The notes under the pieces are model-generated. The model saw only the letters and a program-made list of their open reading frames with translations. It made no database searches and was not told the DNA's origin. The position numbers were made by a program, and so were the translations under genes. Shown here piece by piece: positions 1 through 7,300 of a DNA stretch of 14,757 nt (positions within the stretch are counted from its first letter, which is position 1; each line of letters starts with the position of its first letter). The stretch spans positions 1 to 14,757 of the forward strand of contig JAGWUK010000018.1 in assembly GCA_028868455.1 (NCBI GenBank), given 5' to 3'. Origin of the DNA: Burkholderiales bacterium (GTDB lineage Bacteria; Pseudomonadota; Gammaproteobacteria; Burkholderiales; Burkholderiaceae_D).

Positions 1-299
1 TGTCCGAAGTCCAGGTGGTCGATGCCTTGCCGGATTCACCGGCGCCGGTTTCTATTGTTGGCGAATCCAAGTTGATGCTGAAAGTCGAAATCGACGTGGC
101 AGCGGAGCGCGAACGTCTGACAAAAGAAATTACCCGTCTGGAAACAGAGATTGCCAAGGCCGAAGCCAAACTCGGCAATGAAAGTTTTGTTGCTCGCGCG
201 CCTGCTGCCGTCGTCGCGCAAGAGAAAGAAAGAATGGCGAATTTCTCCGCGACGCTGACGAAACTGCGCGAGCAATTTGGCAAATTGCCTGTTGCTTAA
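1..299 (+). CDS. valS: Valine--tRNA ligase, C-terminal end (5' truncated)
   Basis: The open frame enters from the left edge (reading in phase from base 3) and ends with TAA at 297-299, so only about the last 99 residues are present. They match the C-terminal arm of valyl-tRNA synthetase: a short beta-rich lead-in with the [16 protein letters not shown] stretch, then a heptad-rich helix pair ([21 protein letters not shown], followed by [20 protein letters not shown]) and a final LREQF helix. In the full enzyme this arm is a coiled coil that contacts the tRNA elbow; the catalytic Rossmann core, HIGH/KMSKS motifs and editing domain lie outside the window. The GTG at 15 is an internal codon, not a start. 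A strong terminator follows 41 bases downstream, so valS ends its transcription unit here. Identity is confident from the NESFV.RAP.AVV..E motif typical of the family. Confidence 0.93.
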   Translation, partial: SEVQVVDALPDSPAPVSIVGESKLMLKVEIDVAAERERLTKEITRLETEIAKAEAKLGNESFVARAPAAVVAQEKERMANFSATLTKLREQFGKLPVA

Positions 300-340
300 G
301 CATTTGTCATCTTTGGGTTAAAGTAGAGGCTCTAAAAATC

Positions 341-380
341 TTGTACGTGGCGGCGAGATTCGCCACGTACAATCGTTTTT
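341..380 (+). terminator. Intrinsic terminator of valS
   Basis: A perfect 12-bp inverted repeat, TTGTACGTGGCG at 341-352 and CGCCACGTACAA at 361-372, closes an 8-nt loop and is followed by TCGTTTTT. It sits 41 bases after the valS stop and 97 bases before the next start codon. Because the arm begins with TT and ends with AA, the helix has some A tail on the other side, but no strong U-run in the reverse direction. Confidence 0.88.
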
Positions 381-476
381 ACATTCAGGTCTGAAGCGAA
401 GTTCCTGCTACGTGATTATTCGCCGAAACAGGATTGCAGCAGTCCTGACTCTCATAACTCTTATATCGGTGACACC

Positions 477-920
477 ATGAAAAAACTCGGACTCCTTGCT
501 GTATTGCTGTCTCTCTCCATTGCACCATTTGCGCATGCCGACGATAGTCCGACCGGATTATGGAAAAGCATCGATGACAAATCCGGCAAGCCCAAGGCAT
601 TGATACGCATCACCGAAATCGGTGGCGAATTGCAAGGAAGAATCGAGAAATTATTCCTGGAACCCGATGCAGAAAAAGAACCCAAATGTGTCAAGTGTGA
701 AGGTGTGAATAAAGATCAACCCATCATCGGCATGACCATCTTGTTCGGATTAAAAAAGGATGGTGATGAATACAACGGTGGGAAAATCCTTGATCCGGGC
801 AATGGCAAACTGTACAGCAGCAAACTGACGCTGATCGAAAATGCAAAAAAACTGAATGTGCGCGGCTATATCGGCGCGCCGCTGTTTGGACGCACACAGA
901 CCTGGATCAGAGAACAATAA
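477..920 (+). CDS. DUF2147 family exported small protein
   Basis: The 147-residue product begins with a classic Sec signal peptide: MKK, a hydrophobic core LGLLAVLLSLSIAPF, and an AHA|DD cleavage site near residue 21/22. The mature part of about 126 residues matches the DUF2147 family layout: S/TGLWKSIDDKSGKPKALIRI near residues 26-45, a GELQGRIEKL strand, a CxxC pair (C71 and C74 in CVKCEG), and a C-terminal half with GGKILDPGNGKLYSSKL and the closing RGYIGAPLFGRTQTW. The family is periplasmic and predicted to be a small beta-barrel; its function is unknown. The gene has its own terminator at 937-961 and the valS terminator upstream, so it is probably monocistronic. The ribosome-binding site is weak (GGTG about 6 bases before ATG); the start is fixed by the signal peptide. 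The CxxC could be oxidised or bind metal, but that is not shown. Confidence 0.85.
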   Translation: MKKLGLLAVLLSLSIAPFAHADDSPTGLWKSIDDKSGKPKALIRITEIGGELQGRIEKLFLEPDAEKEPKCVKCEGVNKDQPIIGMTILFGLKKDGDEYNGGKILDPGNGKLYSSKLTLIENAKKLNVRGYIGAPLFGRTQTWIREQ

Positions 921-936
921 GCAGTCATCCAAACCG

Positions 937-961
937 ACAGGAGCCCAGACTCCTGTTTTTT
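937..961 (+). terminator. Intrinsic terminator after the DUF2147 gene
   Basis: ACAGGAG (937-943) pairs with CTCCTGT (950-956) across a 6-nt loop, and the right arm runs into a tract of six T (956-961). It lies 16 bases after the TAA of the DUF2147 gene. Confidence 0.8.
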
Positions 962-1234
962 CATCATCGCTGGAAACGATGCCAGCGCGCTTTCGTCTGG
1001 CAACGCACATACTGCGCCCGGCATTGCGCTTATGCTGGCAGAACTTGATTTATATCAGTATCGTCATATTGCAAACGAATACGATACCCTTAAGTAATAT
1101 TTATTGAAATACAAGACCGATGAAAAGTATTGTTCAGGCTAGACATGGCAGTTCAGGCGTTACACGTCGTGCTGACTAGTCATCATGGCACAGGAACAGT
1201 TTTTCGTCCGTCCTACACACCACAAGGAGTTTCC
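962..1234. other. Gene-free interval upstream of the DUF465 gene
   Basis: No credible coding sequence is seen here. An open frame running through it into the DUF465 gene has no ribosome-binding site at its upstream start and no family-like sequence before MHIDHHPL. The interval holds an A/T-rich stretch around 1045-1110, a 7-bp inverted repeat (GTATCGT 1058-1064, ACGATAC 1081-1087) and a repeated octamer GTTCAGGC (1132-1139 and 1151-1158). The promoter of the DUF465 gene should be here, but I cannot place it with confidence. Confidence 0.6.
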
Positions 1235-1483
1235 ATGCATATTGATCACCACCCTCTGACTGCCGACTTCCCGGAACACAAAGAAGCTATCCAGGCTTTA
1301 AAGCAAAACAATGCCCATTTTTCCAAATTGTTTGACGAATACGAAGAAACAGAAAAAGCCGTCAATCGTGCTGAAAACGGTGTCGATAACTTAGGTGACG
1401 CCGCACTGGAAGCCTTGAAAAAAGCACGCCTTTCGCTGAAAGATCAGTTATTTCAATTTATTCAAGCAGAAGCAAAAGCCTGA
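1235..1483 (+). CDS. DUF465 (YdcH/SlyX-like) small coiled-coil protein
   Basis: This 82-residue acidic and helical protein starts at ATG 1235, with AAGGAG at 1224-1229 six bases ahead; an upstream in-frame start at 1130 lacks a ribosome-binding site and would add non-family sequence, so I reject it. The sequence follows the DUF465 plan: an HPL.ADFPEHKEAIQALKQNNAHF segment, then a flexible middle FDEYEETEKAVNRAENG, and a C-terminal helix LEALKKARLSLKDQLFQFI. Members are short cytosolic helical hairpins of unknown role found across proteobacteria, often as single genes. Flanking terminators on both sides suggest it is transcribed alone. Charged heptads (KAVNRAE, LKKARLSLKD) indicate an antiparallel coiled coil. 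Function cannot be assigned further from sequence. Confidence 0.85.
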   Translation: MHIDHHPLTADFPEHKEAIQALKQNNAHFSKLFDEYEETEKAVNRAENGVDNLGDAALEALKKARLSLKDQLFQFIQAEAKA

Positions 1484-1570
1484 GTTCTTTTGTTTGCTGA
1501 AGTAAGGCATTACAAGGCGAAGACTGATTCGTGCCATTTTTAGTCTTGACGCCAGTTCTGAACTTGTTGC

Positions 1571-1603
1571 GGCCATCTGTTTTCAGATGGCCACTTATTT
1601 TTT
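1571..1603 (+). terminator. Probable intrinsic terminator downstream of the DUF465 gene
   Basis: GGCCATCTG (1571-1579) and CAGATGGCC (1584-1592) form a perfect 9-bp stem with a TTTT loop, followed by ACTTATTTTTT. It lies 88 bases past the DUF465 stop codon with no gene in between. The T-rich tail starts four bases after the stem, so termination may be less than complete. Confidence 0.72.
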
Positions 1604-1705
1604 GGCCTCCGAACGGTCATTCATCACCGTTTGACAACAACATTTCGCAAGATCCCCACCTTTTTTTGCGGTGTACTGTGTTGTGTCTGCAACAAAGTAA
1701 AAACC

Positions 1706-1735
1706 GTGTTTAACGCACGATCGTGCTTAAACCAC
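1706..1735. promoter_or_regulatory. Extended dyad around a 12-bp palindrome
   Basis: The core GCACGATCGTGC (1715-1726) is a perfect palindrome. Its flanks continue the symmetry: GTGTTTAA (1706-1713) on the left and TTAAACCAC (1727-1735) on the right are complementary apart from one extra C on each side. No T-tract follows on either strand, so an operator-like site is more likely than a terminator. No bound protein can be named. Confidence 0.4.
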
Positions 1736-1935
1736 GTCACTTTCCGGAAAAAAAACAGTCTTATCATTAGTTGCACTGACACAATTATTTCCTGAATATG
1801 CATAATTCAGGTACGTGCAAGCTTATTGCGGTGGTACATTTACCGGTGGCTGGACAGAATTCAATACAGAGCTGACACAAAATTATCCCGAAAAAGCATT
1901 ACCTGCCGGAATAATCTGACGTTAGTTCAATAATT

Positions 1936-2035
1936 GGGCTTATGCAAAATTGTTCCAGCAAGGCATAGCGACGAAGGCAGTACACATCGTACGACAAGGA
2001 GCTATAACGCCGCTGGGGCGATTTTGCGTAAGTCC
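1936..2035. repeat. Near-palindromic ~100-base intergenic repeat (MITE/REP-like)
   Basis: The ends are mirror images. GGGCTTATGCAAAATTG from 1936 pairs with the strand ending GATTTTGCGTAAGTCC at 2035, and CCAGC 1955-1959 pairs with GCTGG 2012-2016. After a short mismatched patch, ATAGC 1965-1969 pairs with GCTAT 2001-2005. Nearly all differences in the outer arm are transitions that leave G-U pairs in one RNA strand. The central part (about 1970-2000) includes TCGTACGA and GACGAAGGCAGTACAC. There is no open frame inside. The shape, size and intergenic position match non-autonomous palindromic repeats that are multicopy in some betaproteobacterial genomes; my sense that this family is known there is from memory and unverified. 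Copy number cannot be judged from one window. Confidence 0.6.
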
Positions 2036-2185
2036 TAAATAACAAGAGGAGACATTCTGCCTTACTTTCCCTCTGTCTGTTCCATCTTCATGTACTTGCC
2101 CGACTGTGTCCGCGCGCTCAGTTGGGGTGATAACTATAATTTTTTCGGCAATTTTTTACCGATTTTTGAATGACTGAGGGATGTG

Positions 2186-3802
2186 ATGAATCAGCTTGCA
2201 CGTATCAAAATTAGCGCCCGACTTGCATTGGGTTTCGGTCTGGTATTGTTGTTTGCAATTGGTTTGCTCGCTTTGGGCTTGTACAGAATGAGCCAGTTGC
2301 AAGGTTCGACCAATTATATTTTCAACACCAAAGTGGCGAGTCTGAATGCTGCGACCGACATGCGTGAACAAGGGCGTGCCGTAGCACTGATCCTGCGCAA
2401 AATGGTGGCGCCAAGTAATCAGGAAGAAGCCGACCGTGAAACCAAACGGCTGGTAAAAACGCTGGAAAGCTACAACGCGTCAGAAACCTTCGCAAAAAAA
2501 ATGATCGAAGGCACCGAAGGTAAGGCAACACTGGAACTGTCCATCAAAGAAAAACAGCTGGTGCTGCAAATTGCCAACAAAATTAAAGCTTTTGTCGCCG
2601 AAGGCAATTATTTCGATGCCTCTTCTTTATTGCAAACCGAATTTACCGTTCCACACGATAAATGGATGGCGGCGCTGACCGAGCTGGCGACGCAACAGCA
2701 TAGTGCCATGCAAGTCACTTACGACGATTCGCTCAAAAACTACCGCGGTGCCATGACCAGCATGTCTATCGTCGGTATTCTGACCATTGCAGCGGGCGTT
2801 CTGGCCGCATGGCTAATTACCCGCACGATCGTAGCTCCGGTCAAGGAAGCCGCCGAGGTCGCCAATCATATTGCCAACGGCGACCTGAATCAGATGATCA
2901 AAGTCGTCGGTACCGATGAAATCGGCGAATTGCTGACCTCGCTAAAGCAAATGCAAAGCAATTTGCTGGAGACAGTCTCAAGAATCAAAACAGGCACAGA
3001 AACCATTACCGTCGCTGCGCAGGAAATCGCTCATGGCAACGCCGATCTGTCCAGCCGCACAGAATCGCAGGCCAGTTCACTGGAAGAAACGGCCAGTTCG
3101 ATGGAAGAACTGACCAGCACCGTCAAACAAAATGCGGATAACGCCAGACAGGCGAATCAACTGGTAGTGTCCGCAACCGGCGTTGCAGTCAAAGGCGGTG
3201 CTGTAGTCGGGCAAGTGGTGAATACCATGAGTTCGATCAAAGACAGCTCGCGCAAAATTGTCGACATCATTGGCGTGATTGACGGCATTGCGTTCCAGAC
3301 CAATATTCTGGCGCTGAATGCGGCCGTTGAAGCAGCGCGTGCCGGTGAGCAGGGGCGCGGCTTTGCCGTTGTCGCCAGCGAAGTGCGGAATCTTGCACAG
3401 CGTAGTGCCGGCGCCGCCAAAGAAATCAAAATGCTCATCAGCGACTCGGTGGACAAGGTAGATCAAGGCAGCAAACTGGTGGATGAAGCCGGCAAAACCA
3501 TGGATGAGATCGTCACCAGTGTGCAGCATGTGGCCGACATCATGAGCGAGATTACGGCGGCCAGTCAGGAACAAAGCGCGGGCATCGAACAAGTCAATCT
3601 GGCGATTACACAGATGGATGAAATGACGCAGCAAAATGCTGCGCTGGTCGAACAGGCGGCGGCAGCGGCGGAGAGCATGGAAGAACAAGCCGTGGAACTG
3701 GCGCAGGCGGTCAGCGTCTTCAAAGTACCGTCACGCGCCACACAGCACACTGCGTCCATCGCGGCCTCACCCGCGACTTTACGTCGCCCGCAATTGCGTT
3801 AA
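2186..3802 (+). CDS. Methyl-accepting chemotaxis protein (transmembrane chemoreceptor)
   Basis: The 538-residue receptor has the classical Tar/Tsr-like order: TM1 at about residues 12-33 ([23 protein letters not shown]), a periplasmic helical ligand domain of about 155 residues (34-189, consistent with a four-helix bundle), TM2 at about 190-213, HAMP at about 214-266 ([24 protein letters not shown]), then the cytoplasmic signalling helix pair. The hairpin tip that binds CheA/CheW is unmistakable at about 363-400 ([37 protein letters not shown]). Methylation helices with E-E/Q pairs lie near 293-310 and 485-503. The C-terminus is a Ser/Thr/Ala-rich tail without the NWETF-type CheR/CheB-tethering pentapeptide. 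I choose ATG 2186, five bases after GAGGG (2176-2180), over GTG 2183, which would be only two bases from it. The ligand is unknown; there are no che genes in the window. The 3' end overlaps the convergent DUF3025 gene by four bases. Confidence 0.95.
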   Translation: MNQLARIKISARLALGFGLVLLFAIGLLALGLYRMSQLQGSTNYIFNTKVASLNAATDMREQGRAVALILRKMVAPSNQEEADRETKRLVKTLESYNASETFAKKMIEGTEGKATLELSIKEKQLVLQIANKIKAFVAEGNYFDASSLLQTEFTVPHDKWMAALTELATQQHSAMQVTYDDSLKNYRGAMTSMSIVGILTIAAGVLAAWLITRTIVAPVKEAAEVANHIANGDLNQMIKVVGTDEIGELLTSLKQMQSNLLETVSRIKTGTETITVAAQEIAHGNADLSSRTESQASSLEETASSMEELTSTVKQNADNARQANQLVVSATGVAVKGGAVVGQVVNTMSSIKDSSRKIVDIIGVIDGIAFQTNILALNAAVEAARAGEQGRGFAVVASEVRNLAQRSAGAAKEIKMLISDSVDKVDQGSKLVDEAGKTMDEIVTSVQHVADIMSEITAASQEQSAGIEQVNLAITQMDEMTQQNAALVEQAAAAAESMEEQAVELAQAVSVFKVPSRATQHTASIAASPATLRRPQLR

Positions 3803-4617
3803 GCCGGAACGGAAACTGCCTTCGTGCGCTGCGGCCGGAATACTGTTTGGTCGGCGTAAAATGCGGCGTCCTGCGCCGACCACCAGCCCGGAATCCCGAG
3901 CACCGGCAAAGGCGTGTAATCTGCGGTCGTCAGCGTGCCAGTGGCCAGTTGGCTTGCCACTTGCGCATCCACATGGCAGCGCTGTTCTTCAGGCGTCAGG
4001 TTGAAAAAATCGGTGGCGACACGCACCACCCAGGTATGCGCCGTAATTGCTTTATACGGCGTCACCAGTTTTTCCATCAGCGCATGACCAAAGCTCCAGA
4101 CAGTGGCCTTGCTACCGAACATGGCGCGCTGGGCAATGAAGGCGGATTGCCAATGATGACGACGCAAAGCGTCAATTAATTGCTGCCCTTGCGGCGAATT
4201 TTCCACAATCAGCAAAGCAGCATTTTCATCAAAGATGGTCGCGGCATCGCGTGCTGGTCCACGAGATTTCCCAATTCCTAATGCCGCTATTTGTGCCGAC
4301 TGCAAAGCATTCAATTGCCGTTTGATCAGAGGAAAACGCAACCATACCAGCGCATTGAAAAAATCATGCAGATTCTCACGCGTCGGCACTAGTCCGGTGG
4401 CGCTGATATGGGCTTCGTAAGCAACGCCGTCCGGCAACTCTGCCTGCGGAATGAATCGTATCGCCTGGCCCCTGTGGTTTTGCAGCTTCTGCGCCTGCGC
4501 ATCGCTATTCAATTGCGCACGCCAGTCATTGGCATCCAGCAGGCGTTGCGCCGCCGGACGTACGGTCGCAAACCAGTCCCGCGACCAGTCAAGATCGTCA
4601 AAAAATCGCGCTGTCAT
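3799..4617 (-). CDS. DUF3025 family protein
   Basis: The 272-residue soluble protein has no signal peptide or membrane segment. It shows the family features of DUF3025: an N-terminal segment [17 protein letters not shown], the central [25 protein letters not shown] block (about residues 79-105), [20 protein letters not shown] (about 118-137), and a C-terminal domain with [17 protein letters not shown] and [11 protein letters not shown]. No enzymatic function is established for the family; the conserved His, Asp and Asn in ENLHDFFN and [10 protein letters not shown] are candidate active-site residues by inference. The start lies 9 bases after the pyrC stop with no clear ribosome-binding site, suggesting co-transcription and translational coupling to pyrC. 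The pairing of this family with pyrC is one I recall from Burkholderiales. Its stop overlaps the chemoreceptor stop on the other strand, with no terminator between them. Confidence 0.85.
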   Translation of the reverse strand: MTARFFDDLDWSRDWFATVRPAAQRLLDANDWRAQLNSDAQAQKLQNHRGQAIRFIPQAELPDGVAYEAHISATGLVPTRENLHDFFNALVWLRFPLIKRQLNALQSAQIAALGIGKSRGPARDAATIFDENAALLIVENSPQGQQLIDALRRHHWQSAFIAQRAMFGSKATVWSFGHALMEKLVTPYKAITAHTWVVRVATDFFNLTPEEQRCHVDAQVASQLATGTLTTADYTPLPVLGIPGWWSAQDAAFYADQTVFRPQRTKAVSVPA

Positions 4618-4626
4618 TCAAAACAT

Positions 4627-5679
4627 TCAGGCTGCAAGCATTTTCCAGGAAATCGTTTCGCCGCCATTCAAAGGCACGATGGTGGATTCTGCAAACGGCA
4701 ATTCGGCAGGCAAACGCCAGTCTTCACGCTTCAGCGTGATGTGGCCGGTATTGCGTGGCAACTGATAAAAATCCGGGCCATTCAGGCTGGCAAAGGCTTC
4801 CAGCTTATCCAGCGCATCAGCCTGATCGAAGGCCTGCGCATACAATTCCATCGCATGCAAAGCCGTATAGCAACCGGCGCAACCGCAGGCATGTTCCTTT
4901 AAACCTTTTGGATGCGGTGCCGAGTCGGTGCCGAGGAAAAAGCGTGTGCTGCCTGACGTCGCTGCTTTGACCAGGGCGAGCCGGTGGGTTTCGCGTTTCA
5001 ACACTGGCAGGCAATAGTAATGCGGGCGAATACCACCTTTAAATATCTCATTGCGGTTGTACAAAAGATGGTGCGCTGTTATTGTCGCGGCAATCGGGCC
5101 GGATGCTTCGCTGACATAGGCTGCCGCTTCGCTGGTCGTAATGTGCTCAAAGACGACTTTCAGTTCCGGCATGTCGTGGCGCAACGGTTGCAGTACGCGC
5201 TCGATGAACACGGCTTCGCGGTCAAACAAATCGATGTCGGGATTGGTGACTTCGCCATGCACCAGAAACGGCATGCCGACTTCTTGCATGGCTTCCAGCG
5301 TTTTGTAGCATTTTTTCAGATCGGTCACGCCGGCATCAGAATTGGTCGTGGCGCCGGCCGGATACAGTTTGACAGCATGCACGAAACCGCTGTCTTTGGC
5401 GCGGCGGATCTCGTCTGGCGGCGTATTGTCGGTCAGATACAAAGTCATCAGAGGCTCAAACGTCATGCCTTGCGGTAAGGCACTGAGAATGCGCTGGCGA
5501 TAGGCAGCTGCCTGTTCTGTCGTGGTGACCGGTGGGCGCAGATTCGGCATGATGATCGCGCGCGCAAATTGCGCTGCCGTATGCGGCAACACACTGGCCA
5601 GGGCAGCGCCATCGCGCAAATGCAGATGCCAGTCATCGGGGCGAATCAGGGTAATTTCTTGTATGGCAGAGGTAGTCAT
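4627..5679 (-). CDS. pyrC: Dihydroorotase (class II, PyrC type)
   Basis: PyrC catalyses the reversible cyclisation of N-carbamoyl-L-aspartate to L-dihydroorotate, the third step of pyrimidine synthesis, in the cytosol. The 350-residue length fits the E. coli enzyme (348). All binuclear zinc ligands are visible: H18 and H20 in DDWHLHLR, the carboxylated lysine K104 in [15 protein letters not shown]141 in LVHGEV, H179 in FEHITT, and the catalytic D252 in LGTDSAPH. The substrate-binding [11 protein letters not shown] loop is at residues 42-54, and the C-terminal loop region [17 protein letters not shown] is intact. It is the first gene of a two-gene unit with the DUF3025 gene 9 bases downstream. 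The start codon is preceded by a weak GAAAG. A possible promoter and a small leader hairpin lie in the 180-base gap before gltL's 3' end. Nothing suggests inactivity. Confidence 0.97.
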   Translation of the reverse strand: MTTSAIQEITLIRPDDWHLHLRDGAALASVLPHTAAQFARAIIMPNLRPPVTTTEQAAAYRQRILSALPQGMTFEPLMTLYLTDNTPPDEIRRAKDSGFVHAVKLYPAGATTNSDAGVTDLKKCYKTLEAMQEVGMPFLVHGEVTNPDIDLFDREAVFIERVLQPLRHDMPELKVVFEHITTSEAAAYVSEASGPIAATITAHHLLYNRNEIFKGGIRPHYYCLPVLKRETHRLALVKAATSGSTRFFLGTDSAPHPKGLKEHACGCAGCYTALHAMELYAQAFDQADALDKLEAFASLNGPDFYQLPRNTGHITLKREDWRLPAELPFAESTIVPLNGGETISWKMLAA

Positions 5680-5714
5680 GGCAACTTTCGGTCAGCGTCA
5701 ATTGAATAGCCGCC

Positions 5715-5743
5715 ATTTTACCGTTGCGCCTTCTGCTGCGGAA
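5715..5743 (-). promoter_or_regulatory. Possible pyrC promoter
   Basis: On the minus strand, TAAAAT (5720-5715) matches the -10 consensus at five of six positions, and 17 bases upstream lies TTCCGC (5743-5738), a poor -35. Transcription would begin near 5708, giving a leader of about 28 bases. A short inverted repeat CCTTC/GAAGG (5729-5733, 5741-5745) overlaps the spacer and -35. The call rests on the -10 and its position only. Confidence 0.3.
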
Positions 5744-5753
5744 GGAGAAATAA

Positions 5754-5834
5754 ATACTCCCCCTTAGTATTATTTTCAATTCGCTTACTTTACGTGCGTA
5801 GTAAGACGAAAAAATTTTACTTTTGAGGGAGTAT
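5754..5834 (-). terminator. Nested hairpin after gltL, possible terminator
   Basis: An outer 8-bp stem, ATACTCCC (5754-5761) with GGGAGTAT (5827-5834), encloses an inner stem TTCGCTTACT (5780-5789) with AGTAAG-A-CGAA (5800-5810, one bulged base). Read on the minus strand it starts 26 bases after the gltL stop, and the outer stem is followed by TTATTT. This is the only structure between gltL and pyrC that could end the glt transcript, but the loop is long and the U-tract short, so processing or regulation is also possible. Confidence 0.4.
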
Positions 5835-5859
5835 AGGAAAAACTCAGAACTTGCCTGAT

Positions 5860-6588
5860 TTAATGCGTAATGATTTTCGCCAGGAAATCACGTGCACGGT
5901 CAGAACGCGCATTCGTGAAAAACTCGTCTTTTGCGCAGTCTTCCACAATCACACCTTTGTCCATGAACACAATGCGATTGGCCACTTTTTTGGCAAATCC
6001 CATTTCGTGCGTGACGACCATCATGGTCATGCCTTCTTGCGCCAGTCCGACCATAACATCCAGCACTTCATTGATCATTTCCGGATCGAGTGCCGAGGTT
6101 GGCTCATCGAACAACATGGCAATCGGATCCATCGACAAGGCACGCGCAATCGCCACGCGCTGTTGCTGACCACCGGACAACTGACCCGGGAACTTATCTT
6201 TTTGCGCAATCAGACCGACGCGATCGAGATATTTCAAACCGCGCTCGGTCGCTTCTTCTTCCGAACGACCGAGTACCTTGACCTGACCCAGCGTCAGATT
6301 CTGGCGTATCGACAGATGCGGGAATAATTCAAAGTTCTGGAACACCATGCCGATGCGCGCGCGCAATTTCGACAGATTGGTTTTCGGATCGCCAACCGAG
6401 ATACCTTCAACTGTGATCTCGCCTTTTTGGAAAGGCTCCAGACCGTTGACCGTCTTAATCAAGGTGGATTTGCCGGAACCAGAAGGACCGCAGACCACCA
6501 CGACCTCACCCTTGGCCACCGACGTGGTGCAATCGGTCAATACCTGAAAGTGACCATACCATTTGCTGACGTTATTTAATTTGATCAT
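5860..6588 (-). CDS. gltL: Glutamate/aspartate ABC transporter, ATP-binding subunit
   Basis: GltL is the cytoplasmic ATPase that powers glutamate/aspartate import with GltJ, GltK and the binding protein GltI. The 242-residue product opens with MIKLNNVSKWYGHFQVL, as in the E. coli protein (241 residues). The motifs are complete: Walker A GPSGSGKST at 34-42, Q-loop Q84 in VFQNFELFPHLS, signature LSGGQ at 137-141, Walker B MLFDEP at 158-163, D-loop SALD at 165-168, and H-switch H194 in VTHEMGFA. A GTG four codons upstream (6600) is in frame, but it lies within the GTGGAG ribosome-binding site, so ATG 6588 is the start. It is the last gene of the glt unit, 17 bases after gltK. The polar amino-acid family is certain; glutamate/aspartate specificity follows from the complete gltIJKL set. 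Confidence 0.94.
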   Translation of the reverse strand: MIKLNNVSKWYGHFQVLTDCTTSVAKGEVVVVCGPSGSGKSTLIKTVNGLEPFQKGEITVEGISVGDPKTNLSKLRARIGMVFQNFELFPHLSIRQNLTLGQVKVLGRSEEEATERGLKYLDRVGLIAQKDKFPGQLSGGQQQRVAIARALSMDPIAMLFDEPTSALDPEMINEVLDVMVGLAQEGMTMMVVTHEMGFAKKVANRIVFMDKGVIVEDCAKDEFFTNARSDRARDFLAKIITH

Positions 6589-6605
6589 ATTTATCTCCAC
6601 TTACG

Positions 6606-7298
6606 TTAGCGAATGATCGCTACTTTTTGCTGTAATTTTTTCACGAGGCTGGACAAACCAAAGCACAGGATGAAGTACACGACAGCGACAAAGGAATACA
6701 TCTCAACCAGACGACCATCGCGTTGCGCGATTTTGGATGCGGCGCCGACAAAATCGGTAATCGACAACACGTAGACCAGCGACACGTCCTGAAACAGAAC
6801 AATGGTCTGTGTCAGCAATACCGGAATCATGTTGCGGAATGCCTGTGGCAAAACAATGTACCCCATGGTCTGCCAGTAATTCATCCCGAGCGCATAACCG
6901 GCCCAGATCTGGCCACGCGGAATCGACTGGATACCGGAACGCATGATCTCGCAGTAGTACGCCGCTTCAAACATGACGAAGGTAATCAACGACGAAGAAA
7001 ATGCGCCGACCTGTACTGGTTCGTTCGAGCCGATGATCCATGCGCCGAGATAAGGCACCAGGAAGTAGAACCAGAAAATCACCAGCACCAGCGGAATCGA
7101 CCGCATGATGTTGACATAGGTTGTTGCGATGAAGGATACGGCCTTGATGCTGGACAGGCGCATCATCGCCAGCAAGGTGCCAAGAATCGTACCACCGATC
7201 ATGGCCAGCAAAGTCAGCTTCAGCGTAAATGTCATCCCTGTCGTAAACAGGTACACCCATGAACGTTGAATGACGTCAAAATCGAAATTAGCAAACAT
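6606..7298 (-). CDS. gltK: Glutamate/aspartate ABC transporter, permease GltK
   Basis: This is an inner-membrane permease of 230 residues, close to E. coli GltK (224). It opens with FDFDVIQRSWVYLFTTGMTFTLKLTLLAMIGG, followed by about five hydrophobic segments, with the HEAA-family signature RSIPLVLVIFWFYFLVP near residues 66-82. The cytoplasmic EAA loop that docks on GltL is clear at about 115-155 (CEIMRSGIQSIPRGQIWAGYALGM, then LPQAFRNMIPVLLTQ). It ends with a basic tail KKLQQKVAIIR. Its start codon is two bases past the gltJ stop, indicating tight translational coupling, and gltL begins 17 bases later. GltK and GltJ form the heterodimeric channel. Assignment to K rather than J rests on order and on the N-terminus. 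Confidence 0.93.
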   Translation of the reverse strand: MFANFDFDVIQRSWVYLFTTGMTFTLKLTLLAMIGGTILGTLLAMMRLSSIKAVSFIATTYVNIMRSIPLVLVIFWFYFLVPYLGAWIIGSNEPVQVGAFSSSLITFVMFEAAYYCEIMRSGIQSIPRGQIWAGYALGMNYWQTMGYIVLPQAFRNMIPVLLTQTIVLFQDVSLVYVLSITDFVGAASKIAQRDGRLVEMYSFVAVVYFILCFGLSSLVKKLQQKVAIIR

Positions 7299-7300
7299 GA

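Larger units (their letters stand above)
1604..2185. other. Long gene-free interval with several dyads
   Basis: I see no credible gene here: the open frames are short, lack ribosome-binding sites and resemble no family. The interval contains a 12-bp palindrome with extended arms (1706-1735), a dyad at 1791-1811, the ~100-base near-palindrome at 1936-2035, and an A/T-rich leader before the chemoreceptor gene. A TATAAT hexamer at 2135-2140 could be a -10 box for that gene, but no matching -35 is found 16-18 bases upstream. Confidence 0.65.

Noticed and set aside
1058..1087. GTATCGT/ACGATAC inverted repeat upstream of the DUF465 gene
   Set aside because: Seven bases with a 16-base gap is within chance expectation for a window of this size; kept only as a note.
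1130..1234. N-terminal extension of the DUF465 protein from an upstream start
   Set aside because: No ribosome-binding site at 1130, sequence unlike the family, and AAGGAG with ATG 1235 gives the expected length.
1531..1713. 60-codon plus-strand open frame
   Set aside because: It contains the terminator hairpin, has no ribosome-binding site and no protein-like pattern.
1812..1919. Open stretch reading YVQAYCGGTFTGGWTEF, a possible gene remnant
   Set aside because: A stop lies immediately upstream, there is no start codon, and it is too short to assign to any family.
2135..2165. FliA (sigma-28) promoter for the chemoreceptor gene (TATAATTT and ACCGATTT)
   Set aside because: Both boxes are partial matches and the spacing is four bases too long; not strong enough to call.
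3077..3688. 203-codon minus-strand open frame within the chemoreceptor gene
   Set aside because: Shadow of the MCP reading frame; His/Arg-rich with no start signal, while the plus-strand frame has all family motifs.
4408..5478. Two 164-codon plus-strand open frames opposite DUF3025 and pyrC
   Set aside because: They are antisense to genes with complete catalytic and family motifs and show no ribosome-binding sites.
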